Part shown: piece after piece, positions 48,201 to 58,723 of the stretch
How the letters are laid out: each line of letters begins with the position of its first letter
How positions within the stretch are numbered: the first letter of the stretch is position 1
Source of the DNA: Oasisia sp. SBJ-2009
Lineage: Eukaryota > Annelida > Polychaeta > Sabellida > Siboglinidae
Direction of reading: 5' to 3'
DNA length: 64,000 bases
NCBI GenBank assembly: GCA_964017155.1
Contig: OZ024855.1
Location: 5,081,190 to 5,145,189 of the forward strand
Translations under genes and position numbers: made by a program
The notes under the pieces: generated by a model
The model's input: only the letters and a program-made list of their open reading frames with translations
Told to the model about the DNA's origin: nothing
Database searches by the model: none

Positions 48201-49508
48201 CCCTAGTCCTCACCCTGTACTTACCCTAGTCCTCACCCTGTACTTACCCTAGTCCTCACCCTGTACTTACCCTAGTCCTCACCCTGTACTTACCCTAGTC
48301 CTCACCCTGTACTTACCCTAGTCCTCACCCTGTACTTACCCTAGTCCTCACCCTGTACTTACCCTAGTCCTCACCCTGTACTTACCCTAGTCCTCACCCT
48401 GTACTTACCCTAGTCCTCACCCTGTACTCATGCTGCTCTTACAGATATCCGCCCCTACAAGTGTCGCTTCTGTGACTACTTCGCACGCACCAACAGTCAG
48501 CTGAAGGTGCACATGATGCGGCACCAAGGTACGACACTCGGGGAGGAGGGGGAGAGGGGGAGAGGGGGAGAGGGGGAGAGGGGGAGAGGGGGAGGGAGGA
48601 GAGTAAGATGAGTGAGAGGGGGGGGCATCAGAGCAGACACAGTTACAATATAATCTGTGCTTCTAGGACACATTCCGCAGTCACTGATGCATGAAACTGT
48701 TACTTCAGATGTTTGTGTTTGCTGTGTGTTGGTGACAAAGAGTGGGTGTGTCCTCACCGTGCTGCCACGACAGAATGCTTGTGAAGCGATACACAACAGC
48801 CACAGGGAATGCACGTGATGCGTGCTGAACAACGGCAAAACAGAATGCCTGAGTGAATGTTAGAAAAAGAGAGTGAATGTGAACCACAGACCACAGTTAC
48901 AGAGGTTCTGCTCTGATGACAGTTGTTCTTGCCCTGTAGTGTACACTCTGTCCCACAAGTCTCTATAAGTGCCGTGCACCATGTGATGTAGTTATGTACC
49001 GAGGTGTAGTGCGCAGTGGCTCGGGTAGAGCTTCGAACTCTGGACTAAGAGGACCCAGGTTCGGATCCTGTGCTGCGGTGTCAAAACCTTGGGCAAGTAT
49101 GTTGCTCCAGTTCACTCAGCTGTATACATGAGTACCTGGCTATAAAGAGTGGTGGATATGTGTATGAGCAACCTTCGTGCATTAATTGTAGCATATGGCT
49201 GGATGGTTTCCAGAGAAGTTGAGATGGTGTCTGATTCCTGAGGATTATGTAAGAACTGACCTTTCAGTGCGTGGCTGGTTGTTGCAGGAATCCGAGAGTT
49301 CCACTGTCGTCTGTGTAACTACAAGGGCGTGACTCAGTCGGACCTGAACCGACACACCAAGTCCCAGATCCACGTGATGAAGGCCCAGAACGTGTGTGAC
49401 CAGTGTGGGGAGGGCTTCGTCTCCCCCAAGAACCTCCAGCAGCACTACAGCGAGAAACACCCAGCACTCCACCAGATGGCGTACTCGCAGGGCTACAACT
49501 CGCTCTGA
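30232..49508 (+). CDS. Eleven-finger C2H2 protein with N-terminal NuRD-recruitment motif
   Basis: Probable nuclear DNA-binding repressor; I do not recognise the ortholog. Coding exons: 30232-30271, 40146-40675, 41776-42408, 42946-44957, 47279-47427, 48445-48528, 49288-49508. They total 3669 nt (1222 aa) with phases matching. Exon 1 encodes MSRRKQLKPYHVL, the motif by which FOG, SALL, BCL11 and ZNF423/521 proteins bind RBBP4/7 of NuRD. The C2H2 fingers lie at about residues 161-181, 189-210, 400-420, 576-596, 606-626, 705-725, 733-754, 1100-1120, 1128-1148, 1156-1178 and 1186-1207. Fingers 2 and 3 are each split by a phase-0 intron between the paired cysteines. Linkers are Ser/Pro/Thr-rich with a poly-Ser run. 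SUMO-type VKEE and VKSE and a basic KRLRQ...RRSSRLAAK stretch are visible. Its start lies head to head with DARS1. Confidence 0.85.
33553..33868 (+). mobile_element. MITE copy with GCTTTATGCA termini
   Basis: About 316 bp starting GGGCTTTATGCAG and ending CTGCATAAAGC, so the ends are inverted repeats. Internal blocks CCAGTCACACATGTTTTG, AAGGCATAACTGACA and CCCATCCAAATGACGGGTGG are shared with copies at 34110-34395 (inverted), 35995-36265 and 20840-21140. No ORF. Confidence 0.8.
34110..34395 (-). mobile_element. Inverted MITE copy, partner of 33553-33868
   Basis: It is the reverse complement of the neighbouring element over nearly its whole length (CCATCCACCCGTCATTTGGA at the left, GTGACTGGCAATATTTTGG and TGCATAAAGCCC at the right). 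The two are separated by about 240 bp in intron 1 of the zinc-finger gene. Confidence 0.8.
34775..35060. repeat. 33-34-bp minisatellite in zinc-finger intron 1
   Basis: About eight units of TTGTATGCTGAATGTAGATG plus TAAATGAGCCTATA. The first half uses GATGTAAATGAGCC and the second half GATTGTAAATGAGAC. Confidence 0.95.
35995..36265 (+). mobile_element. Third, diverged MITE copy
   Basis: Same order of blocks as 33553-33868 (GGGCTTTATTATGCAG, GTCACACATT, AAGGCATAACTGAC, CCGTCCAAATGATGGATGG, GAATAAAG) but more mutated. Confidence 0.7.
37200..37620. promoter_or_regulatory. GC-rich island inside zinc-finger intron 1
   Basis: Locally GC- and CpG-rich sequence in an AT-rich intron. It has a GGCTCCGCCC box (about 37349-37358), a GGGCCGGGCCGGGCC tract (about 37424-37438) and a downstream donor-like AAG|GTAACT (near 37617). 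It might be an alternative promoter/first exon or an enhancer. The 109-codon plus-strand ORF here resembles no family. Confidence 0.35.
38571..39426. mobile_element. DNA element with terminal inverted repeats of about 125 bp
   Basis: The left arm (about 38571-38697) and right arm (about 39307-39426) are reverse complements with few mismatches. Shared blocks include TAAAGGACAA, GTTTCGTG...CATACACCTAATAGAG, AAAGTAACAATTTCCACATA and CTCAATTTTTTAACG. The interior is about 600 bp with no transposase and includes a palindromic TGACGTCA (38764-38771). It is a long-TIR MITE or foldback element in intron 1; exact ends and target duplication are unclear. Confidence 0.8.
39603..39757. repeat. 18-bp minisatellite upstream of zinc-finger exon 2
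   Basis: Eight to nine units of ATGTTAGGTGGAATGGAA. Open frames through it on both strands are artefacts. Confidence 0.95.
40866..40960. repeat. 18-bp minisatellite in zinc-finger intron 2
   Basis: Five units of CCTTGAACCCTACCCTCC. Confidence 0.95.
44958..45780. other. AT-rich part of zinc-finger intron 4
   Basis: Very AT-rich sequence with many TATT/AATAAA-like words and no coding signal. A weak match to the MITE family (GAATGGATGGGTGG near 45660) is possible. Confidence 0.5.
45783..47300 (+). repeat. 29/32-bp minisatellite built from a zinc-finger splice acceptor and exon start
   Basis: About 45-50 units of the type GTGTGCTGTAG|GTTGAATGTG plus GTCATGTCGCC. The last unit is the acceptor (ends at 47278) and first codons (RLNVVMSP) of the exon 47279-47427. 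Full units are 32 bp; a variant lacking GCC is 29 bp. Both lengths equal 2 modulo 3. Confidence 0.95.
47848..48430. repeat. 23-bp pyrimidine-rich minisatellite before zinc-finger exon 6
   Basis: About 25 virtually identical units of CTAGTCCTCACCCTGTACTT(ACC), ending about 15 bp before the acceptor at 48444. The homogeneity suggests recent expansion. Confidence 0.97.
48540..48600. repeat. GGGGGAGA repeat just after zinc-finger exon 6
   Basis: About seven purine-rich units of GGGGGAGA starting some 15 bp after the donor at 48529. Confidence 0.85.
49011..49257 (+). mobile_element. SINE copy with internal deletion
   Basis: Same family as 2861-3172: GCGCAGTGGCTCGGG, box B GGTTCGGATCC, GTGGATATGTGTATGAGCAA, and a tail ending GTAAGAACTGACC. 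The segment before the tail is deleted. It lies in the last zinc-finger intron, about 30 bp from the acceptor of the final exon (49288). Confidence 0.8.
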
Positions 49509-51430
49509 CACGCCGACAGACTGGATAGATCTAGGACAGTCCTCTCACAGTAGAGGGTAGGGTGATTGACTGAGCTGAGAAGGTTCTCTCACAATAGGTG
49601 TCTGACAGACCAACTGGTTGAAAACATCTCAGAAGGTCCTCTCACAATAGTGGGTTCTTAAGCAGCACCAAGTTATATCAGTGACATGATGCCCTGTTAT
49701 AGAGTGTGGAGGTTTGGCTACTGTCACATGACGTGATCAAGTCTAGGCTGTGATTGGGCGGAGCTACAGGTGCAAGGCTGCATCACTGGGTCTGTGATCA
49801 GCAACTTTTATCATAGCATCTTTACTAACTTGTATTATAACTACACTATTTTTAAAAGAAAAGCGTTGAATTGTGTATCGGGTTTTGTTTCTGATGTAAA
49901 TAATGTAAAAAGACTGTTATTTCTCACACATTTGGCCTGTGAGGAGGTTGTAAGTGTCCTCGATGTGAAGCCAACTATCAGATTGTTGTACTAAGGCTAT
50001 ACACAACCAGAACACTTCAGTCTAGTTTCTAAACAATGTAGACTGGTTTCAATTAACTTCTTTATCAAATTATTAATTAACACAAAGGTCTGTTTCCATT
50101 CGTCTTAGAACTGCCGGAATCTACTTGTACAAGTGTCCCTATGTTTGAGGCACTTCGACTGGTGTTGATTATGTATTTTCACTGTATAACACATTTAGAG
50201 TACCAGGTATATACAATACACATAATTGTATATATATGTATATGTATATATACATGTGTATAATATACATATGTATATAAAAACACTCATGTATGCACAT
50301 ATAAATACAAATGGATAAAAGTATATACATGTAGAGAGGTATTCCTGTTACTAACAGGAGCAGTCTCAAAACACTTGTGTTTTCAATGTAGGTGTCACAC
50401 TCCTGAAATGTCACATTTTAGTCAACTGTCATACAGTCAACTGTCATATCTTTAAATATACTTGTCATTTCATAGACGAGTGGCACACCTGCATGAAGAG
50501 TGTCAGATATACAATACTAATAAATTTAAATAACTGTTACTATGGTAACCAACTAACAATTACTTTTCAGTGAAACTACTTCACAACTTAAAATACTATT
50601 AATTTTGTTAAAAATTTGAAAAATGGAAATAAATGAATTCAACGTTCCATCGGAATTTCCACAAAACTGACCTGCCAGTTTTTCTTTAAATTATATGCTT
50701 ATCGTAGTTACTGTTCCCCAAATTAATGATTTAATATCTTACCTATTTTCATACAGATTTACTGCTCATTTGGTCCAGACAAGTGGTTGTTAAGATACAA
50801 TTAAAATATGACATTTCACTTGGAGCTTGTATCCGAGTTCAACTTTGAGAAGTGGTGAATTTTGCTGGTGAATTATTGCACATGCATGAACTGTGGGGGA
50901 ATTGACAATCTTTATACTTTTTCTTAAAACTAGATTTTTCTTTCAGTTGTATTCTTTAAATTATTTGGCCTTTGTGTTCAACAATATTTAAGATGAAAAT
51001 GTTTTAGAAAGATCTTTCCAGAGTTATTGACTGCTGCTTGTGACATATGAAGTATGTGCGGGGTGTGAATTAACACTAACAGTATTCTCATGTATGTTGC
51101 CATGAAATGTACAAAATAACAGTGCATGTATAGCAACAACATGGTTGTATATAAATGACAATGCATGTATAGTGATAATTGCAAGACATTTTAATCACCC
51201 TATGTACACGTTTTAGGTTTAGTTTAGTTGACATCATGGGTTTTAAGAACAGTATTTGCTTCTAGAGGATTAGCATATAACATAGGATATTACTAAAGCC
51301 TGCAGACTGTATCAAGCCAGTGTCATTACATAAGTTATACAAATTATTTTAATACAAAATTCTTAGTTAATTTCTTATATCCAGTATACGTTTGCATAGC
51401 ACGAATTATGAAATTGTTACCGAAATAAAT
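49509..51430 (+). other. Probable 3' UTR of the zinc-finger gene
   Basis: No ORF of interest. Canonical AATAAA signals occur, for example at 51424-51429; which is used is unknown. The 3' UTR length is therefore inferred. Confidence 0.4.
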
Positions 51431-51484
51431 CATAGATTTTGCTAGTAACATGCGTTGTCTTATTCTTCTCTTAATCTGTCAACA

Positions 51485-51514
51485 TTGGTGTTTTAATGAT
51501 TATTAAAACACCAA
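51485..51514. terminator. Near-perfect 30-nt inverted repeat between convergent genes
   Basis: TTGGTGTTTTAAT...ATTAAAACACCAA can form a 13-bp stem with a tiny loop. It lies between the 3' ends of the zinc-finger gene and DDRGK1. A transcription-end role is only a guess. Confidence 0.3.
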
Positions 51515-51740
51515 TTATAATAGGTGATATTGGACATTAAATCATGCATTTGTAATCATTAAAATGACACCGAATGACGTATCTTCACAGTGATGTCATG
51601 TGACACCATGTGACACTTAGAGCTGTGTCTTCAGTGATGTCATGGCATTATTCATTGTCCTCTAAATGCCAGATTGAGTTGACCAATTCACTCGGATCTC
51701 TCAATTTGCTGTGCATTATCATGTGAATGTTGTGGTTAAG

Positions 51741-52200
51741 TTGGATCAGCTGGCTACTTCACTGTCACTCAGTTCGTGGTGCACTGTTTTCTGTATGTTT
51801 GGGTTGAGAATGATGAGTTGGATCAGCTAGCTACTTCACTGTCACTCAGTTCGTGGTGCACTGTTTTCTGTATGTTTGGGTTGAGAATGATGAGTTGGAT
51901 CAGCTAGCTACTTCACTGTCACTCAGTTCGTGGTGCACTGTTTTCTGTATGTTTGGGTTGAGCATGATGAGTTGGATCAGCTAGCTACTTCACTGTCACT
52001 CAGTTCGTGCTGCACTGTCTTCTGTATGTTAGGGTTGAGCATGATGAGTTGGATCAGCTAGCTACTTCACTGTCACTCAGTTCGTGGTGCACTGTTTTCT
52101 GTATGTTTGGGTTGAGCATGATGAGTTGGATCAGCTAGCTACTTCACTGTCACTCAGTTCGTGCTGCACTGTCTTCTGTATGTTAGGGTTGAGAATGATG
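51741..52200 (-). repeat. 77-bp tandem repeat derived from the DDRGK1 C-terminus and stop
   Basis: Six units at exact 77-bp spacing (GTTGGATCAGCTAGCTACTT on the plus strand, recurring at 51741, 51818, 51895 and so on). The innermost unit is the coding end of DDRGK1 ([14 protein letters not shown]...SDSEVAS and stop). The others lie in the 3' UTR and still read [15 protein letters not shown]. Confidence 0.95.
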
Positions 52201-55200
52201 AGTTGGTTGCTGGACTCGGCCAGGGCCCGCAGAGAGACGCGGCCTCGCTGACGGATGAACTTGGCCACGGCGTTGTACTCGTCCTGGGTGATGTAGATGA
52301 ACTTGCCCCGGTCGTCCATCACCCCCGACAGTCGCCCCTCCTCTATGAGACTCTGCACTCTGTCAATGACATCCTGAGACACAAGACAAGTAGTGATATG
52401 ACTGAGGGCCGTAACTTTCTCTTAACTCATGATCGACATGTAAACAAATATTTATTGATTTATGTAGCGTTATATTCATACAGTAATATTCTATGGTCCT
52501 GTACAATACACGAAAATGCATAGTGGAAGTTAACATAAACATTCAACATTATAAAAGAGTAAAATATAAAGATTATTTTAATTAATAATAATAAATATAT
52601 TTTTTATAATAATATTAAATAAATACAAATTAATAGTTTAAGTAATTATCTAATAAGTGTCAAACTAAAAAAAAATGTACAACTATAATTGTTAGTTAGT
52701 TGTAGGCTAAACCAGGGAAGTAAAGTGTAAAAGCACTTTGAGCAGTCCTGAGGACTGGATACTGTGCTATATAAGAACTAGAATAGTAAGTCTTCAACGT
52801 ACCCTTCTCATTACCACACAAGTTAAAAACAAAACAGAAATCACACTAGACAGAGCCAGTTGTCTTACAGCACATTGGACAACCACTTACTGGCTGGGAT
52901 AGCTGTATTTTTCTGACTTCTTTCGTTGTGAGTAAGCCCATGTATTAGGTGTTTTTGGTCTGATTGGACACTTACCTGTGTTCTAAGTTTGAAGTGAGCT
53001 GCAAGGTCTTCTAGCATCACAACTTTTGTTTGCTGAAAACAGAAATAAGAATATTGTGGAGGAAACCAGTTCAATATGTGTACAATGTATCGGTGCATTA
53101 GGTGGGTGCTTTAACAGAATGATATATTGTACTATGACACACCCTACATTGATTGATAATAACTAACACTTCTACAGCACCTATATCCTTGAAAATTGAA
53201 ATTCAGGGGCACAACAAACTTATAAACGGGGACAGGAAAGTCTATCTGCTGGTTCATTCACACTGACACATACACACACGTACAAGTAACTGTGTAAACA
53301 AGTGTACCTGGTAGTAAAACAGTCTCTGTATCTAATTTTAAGCTAGTCTGGTGAGGTGGGCTGGAGCTACAAGGTGGATGGTACTGAGGGTCTGTTTGAA
53401 TGGGAGTAGTGTCGGTATGCTTATCACTTCTGGGGGGAGTACGTTCCAGGCTCTTATGACTCTCGGGTAGAAAGAGTATGCGTACACATTGATGCGTGTG
53501 TGGATTTGTATGTACTTGTTGGGATTGCTGTTTCATGTATGGGAGCATATGATGTGTTGTGGTAACGTGATATTTGGGAGGTTTTGTTTTATCTTGTAAA
53601 AGAATATGCCAAACAGATGATGCTCAGAGTATTAATGAAGGTCCTTCAACATCACTAGGCTATAAAACCTTACCTTGATATAGTCAATGAACTCTGTCAG
53701 CAGGGAATGGCTCTGAAAACACACACAGGTGGTCACTGATAGTTGCAAGAGATGTTTCACAACACACACTCAGCTGCATTGTTCAATCATTATGATCTCA
53801 CATACGTCAAGGCGTAATGACTACTTGGTTTCCACTGGCTCACAGTTTCCAGTGGCTGTCTAGATAAAAAAAAATCCAGTCCTGTGCCATGTTGCCTTAT
53901 CATGGTTTGTCATAAAAATATGGCAATGTTGGATATGAACACTGGTTAAGTGATTTTGTTTGGTTATCTATAAGACGAAAGAGATAGACATGATTCAAGG
54001 CACAGAACTGATGAACACAAAAGTGACAGAAAACAGAAGTGGTCCAACATCCAGAAGTGACATAAAGCACATAAGTGATATGACACCCAGAAGTGGCACA
54101 TACCAGAAATCATACAACAAACAAGTGACAAAAGTGACACAATGCAGAAGTGACAACACCCATGAGTGACAACATACAGACGTTACACTACACACAGAAG
54201 TGGCATAACGCAGAAGTCACCACACACAGAAGTGACACTGCATACAGAAGTGACACTGCACACAGAAGTGACACTGCACACAGAAGTGACACTGCACACA
54301 GAAGTGACACTACACACAGAAGTGACACTACACACAGAAGTGACACTGCATACAGAAGTGACACTGCACACAGAAGTGACACTGCACACAGAAGTGACAC
54401 TGCACACAGAAGTGACACTACACACAGAAGTGACACTACACACAGAAGTGACACTGCATACAGAAGTGACACAATGCAGAAGTGACAACACCCAGAAGTG
54501 ACAGAAGAAAGAAACGAAGTGTCACATACATCAGCTGTCAGCTCCTCCTCGTGAGTCCCTTCCTCCTCCACACTGAAGGTCTCCTTCAGCTTGAGGTACT
54601 CCTCATGCTCCCTCCTCTCCTCCTCCTCCTTCCTCACGCGCTCCTCCTCCTCCTGCAAACACATCACGTGTCCACTGGGCTTGCAAGGTTTGGTCACATT
54701 TAGAGGAAATAAAAACACATTTTGCGAGGATTCATATTATGTTACATATTGCTACAGAGTTCTATGTCCACCAAGTCAAGAGCTATGTACGACAGACATT
54801 TTAAAATGTTTCACAAGTTTATTAAATTTTTAAACAAAATTTAATAGTAGGTAGTGTAGTGGGTAGTATCACTGTTTGTTACCACCTGAAAGACAGACTG
54901 GACAATACACGACTGACCTGTCTATGGTGGCACGTGTTTACAACTTTAGTCCTGTGTCACCTACCTTGGCAGCCTGGACAGCGGCCTCCCTCGCTTCCTC
55001 TTTCTTCCTCTGAGTCTCCCTCAGGGCTTCCCTCTTCTTCCTCTCTTCCCGGTCTTCCAACATGGCCTGGACACACAGGGTCAGTGTAGTGACCAGTGTC
55101 CACATGAACACACACACAGATGCTTGGACACCAAACACACACATACCACACACTCCTTCTCTCACACACTGACACCAAACACACACATTCACGGACAAAC

Positions 55201-55238
55201 ACAAACACATATTCTTGCGCACACACACCCACACACAC

Positions 55239-55302
<64 letters not shown>

Positions 55303-55392
55303 ATACACACCATCACACAGTCTCGCACACCATGCTCTCACACACACATACATATATGTACATACAGTCACACACACACACACACACGCACC

Positions 55393-55427
<35 letters not shown>

Positions 55428-57655
55428 ACACACACACACACACACACCCATACACACCATCACACAGTCTCGCACACCATGCTCTCACACACACATACAT
55501 ATATGTACATACAGTCACACACACACACACACACGCACGCATGCACACACGCATGCATACACACACACAGCAAGACACACATTTCTCAGAAATGCAGGAT
55601 ACACAACACATAAACATTAAGCAATAGATAGACTTTCCTAATCCAAAGGCTTCCTCATTCACGTGCTACCTCCTAGTAAATTTAATTCTCTGGGTGGCAG
55701 TCTCGGTAAATGTTTCACACTAAACAACCTGTCCACTGAATATGAAGTGATTATCCACCAAACATGACATCTGGTGAATGTCTACAAAGACTATAAATCT
55801 CAACCAAGCAACAGACTTAAATACGTCTCCCTACTTTCCACAGCGATCATGTAGCACGTGAAATGAAGACATGTGTTGATTTCCCTTATTACCTCACGTT
55901 GAGCCTTCTTTTCTGCCTTCGCCTCCAGTTTGCGCAACTTCTTGGCGCCCACCTTCCCCTCGGGCTGGGCCATCGTGTCAAACACGTCCGGCTCATCCTC
56001 TTCGTCTGAAACAAGCCAGTAATGTTGTGGAGTCAGAATCTTTTCCCAAACAGACAAAATAAATGTACTGCACCTTTACTGAACTATTTCTGCTACATCC
56101 ATTCATTCCAGTAACAATCATTTGTTCCTTGCATTTCTAACTAATTGTTAAAAAAGCGAAGCTATCCAGTATTGACTACACTATCCTTGTTCATTGGTGG
56201 ACATGTGGTAGTTCGTTTTGTAGAAATTAACAGCCAGATTGAGAACTATTTTGATTTTTTTATACTAATGGATCGAAATGTGCAACACTTACTTGAACTT
56301 GGACATACCAAGGGTAATTAAGATCATATTATTATTATTATTATTTTAAAAAATAATGACCTAAGATTAATGTAGAGATTAATACTACATACCTGTTAGG
56401 CTAAAAGTATATGAAAATACATAGATAGAAATACAATAACTACAAGAACAGACAACAGAGATGTAACTTTACACAAAGAAATACCTGAGTCGTTGGTTGC
56501 CATGGCGGCCTGGAGCCTCTGTCTGGCCCCCCTCCGGCGCCCCCCAGGACCACTCTCCACGGCCACCGCCCTGCGTGGAACCCTCGGCTCATTCTCTCCT
56601 CCACTGCCTGCTGACGCTGGACACAGGGACGTCACTTAGGTGAATGTTACAAAAGTGTTTGACAAATTATGGCCTACATCACTCTTGAACAACACATAAT
56701 GGATGTCCATATATGGTAACACTGTTTGACTTTTGGGTCAAAGCTTTCTCGTCAACAGATTCCAATTAACCCAAACCAATTCCAACTTCAATTCCACTAC
56801 TGTACTTTCATAATGACAATCCCAGATCAGCCTTATGATCTAGTTCCATAATCACAGTTGAACTCTCCTCACGTCTGATAAATTGAAAACAATATTTGTA
56901 TATTTTCCATTTATTGTCAAATAGACAGTAGGTAGTGATATAATTATGATGACAAAAGGTCCTGCGTATTAGACATTACATTCAAAATGATAAGACTACA
57001 CCTACTAGCATAGGAAACATGCAGTAGTGTAGAGCCGTAGGTGTTAGCATATATTTGACAGGCGACAGACATGCCAGTGCTCCAAGTTCAATATTAAGAC
57101 CAAACAAGCATGGTATAGCCACATTAGTTGATGTAAGAACTCTCACCAATATCGTCTCAATTTAGGACGTAAAAGAATCACTGACGACGATAAGTCCACA
57201 GCAGTTAGTGTTAGCTGTGACTACCTTCACTGACACTGGCTTCAGTTCAGATTTATCATTCTGTCAGTCTGTGTGAGTGTGTCAGCATCTGATATAGAAA
57301 TGTTGGCTTGGCCTTGGCAATAACGTTTTAAAAAGGGTGACTCGTTTAATGAGACTTCATACGATCGCAACATAGTAATTACAATACATAAAGACGAAAT
57401 AGTTAACAGAATGTTGCCGAATGCTGAAAAGTTCTCGAGTAGAATTAGCAGTGACAGTGTCCTATTATCGCCCGGCAATAGTAAACATATGCTGTCTAAT
57501 TATAAAGCTTTCGGTGATTGCATTAAGTTTACTTTTACACAAACAATATGCTTGGCCTAACACTTACGACTGGATGGCGATTTCCGTAGAAGCGTAACAA
57601 AAACGAGCAATATGATCACTATGACAGCACACGAAATATAAATAAGTAGGTCCAT
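52131..57655 (-). CDS. DDRGK1: DDRGK domain-containing protein 1 (UFBP1), UFMylation adaptor
   Basis: An ER-membrane partner of the UFM1 ligase UFL1, acting in ribosome UFMylation and ER-phagy. Eight coding exons, 5' to 3': 57568-57655, 56485-56616, 55893-56005, 54965-55066, 54530-54652, 53674-53712, 52976-53032, 52131-52373. They total 897 nt (298 aa), with phases matching; human is 314 aa. The first 24 residues are a signal-anchor ([20 protein letters not shown]). A basic Arg/Gly-rich segment (about 45-72) and [21 protein letters not shown] come next. A long Glu/Lys/Arg coiled coil follows (about 111-185) with [10 protein letters not shown]. The PCI/winged-helix part has [17 protein letters not shown] and DDRGKFIYI (238-246) plus FIRQRGRVS. 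The DDRGK lysine, the UFM1 acceptor in mammals, is kept (residue 242). The last 20 or so residues differ from vertebrates and lie in a tandem repeat. Confidence 0.96.
52709..52784 (+). mobile_element. SINE 3' fragment in DDRGK1 intron
   Basis: ACCAGGGAAGTAAAGTGTAA...GAGCAGTCCTGAGGACTGGA...GCTATATAAGAAC matches the 3' end of the SINE at 2861-3172. Confidence 0.75.
53990..54515. repeat. 18-bp minisatellite next to a DDRGK1 donor
   Basis: The regular core (54215-54475) has about 14 units of ACAGAAGTGACACTGCAC with TACAC and CATAC variants; looser copies flank it. It ends about 10 bp from the minus-strand donor of exon 54530-54652. Open frames on both strands are artefacts. Confidence 0.95.
55205..55570. 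repeat. CA-rich arrays with a duplicated unique segment
   Basis: Long CA tracts surround two copies (about 55301-55370 and 55449-55518) of a segment containing CCATACACACCATCACACAG, TCTCGCACACCATGCTCTCA and CATACATATATGTACATACA. The long His/Thr and Cys/Val ORFs here are artefacts. It lies in a DDRGK1 intron. Confidence 0.95.
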
Positions 57656-57760
57656 TTTGGACGTGGCTGTGGCGGAGACGTCAGCGTTGCAAGTCTACGG
57701 CTACGCGACGAGTCTATATTTAGACCACTGGCTTTTGCATTTCGGAATTTTGTTTGTAAA
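57656..57760 (-). promoter_or_regulatory. Probable DDRGK1 promoter and 5' UTR
   Basis: A CpG-containing stretch immediately upstream of the start codon with a minus-strand TGACGTCTCCGCC (CRE-like). No TATA is obvious. The transcription start is not determined. Confidence 0.4.
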
Positions 57761-57786
57761 CATTGCGTTGAGTCTGTCGTCTTCGC

Positions 57787-57925
57787 TTTTAAACTGGTTA
57801 CGTATGCTCGTTAAAAGGGGACTTATATATTAATTATATATATATATATATATATTCGCTTTTAAACTGGTTACGTATGCTCGTTAAAAGGGGACTTATA
57901 TATTAATTATATATATATATATAAT
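57787..57925. repeat. About 67-bp tandem duplication upstream of DDRGK1
   Basis: TTCGCTTTTAAACTGGTTAC followed by GTATGCTCGTTAAAAGGGGA and a TA tract occurs twice in immediate succession with almost no differences. Confidence 0.95.
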
Positions 57926-57955
57926 ATATATATTACATTTGCCTATAGGCTATAT

Positions 57956-57957
57956 CA

Positions 57958-58013
<56 letters not shown>

Positions 58014-58014
58014 C
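57956..58014. repeat. ACGC tetranucleotide array
   Basis: About 14 units; artefact Arg/Thr/His/Ala and Cys/Val ORFs cross it. Confidence 0.95.
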
Positions 58015-58679
58015 ATATTGCCCAGACTAAAAGAAGAAAATGTTTTTGTATTGTTCACTATAACCTTTTTGTTGTCTGTAGCAAGAAATTGCATATGCAG
58101 ATAGTTGAGTCTCCTCAAAATCAGCCGTGCTGTAGATATATTTGTGTGGTCAAATTGTATATGTAAAATAATATACCATGTGGACACAGATGAGGTGATT
58201 GCGTGAAGAGGGATTTGAGAAGCTCCAAGGAAGGTCAAAGATAGTGAGGGGGGTGCTGAAAGGAAATTGCTCATAAATTAGTTGTACAGCTGTAAACATT
58301 TCCCATGAAATTTGAGATTAAAAAAATTGGATGAAATTATGATGTGGCAATTGTACTTTTATATTGAAACAGGTACATGTATGCAATAGGGTAAATAGCA
58401 GCTGGCTGGAGAAACACGAAGGACTCAAATGACTAGGGTATTGTAGACAGAGGAACGGGACCTGCAGAAAGAGGGCTTTGAGAAGATCAGAGGAAGATGA
58501 AAGATATTACGGCTGGTGTCTATATCTGATGGGTCAAGATGTTGTACAATGTCATTTCAATAGCTGTGCTACAAAGGAAGTTAATTTCTTACAAAATAAC
58601 CAAACCTTGGAGCCATGAACAACATGTTCCATACAGTAAAGATTCATACAGAAAACATGAAAAAGCTTTACAATTAAAA

Positions 58680-58723
<44 letters not shown>

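Noticed and set aside
47848..48430. Interstitial telomere-like or CRISPR-like array
   Set aside because: The 23-bp unit is not a telomere motif and there are no spacers; units are contiguous.
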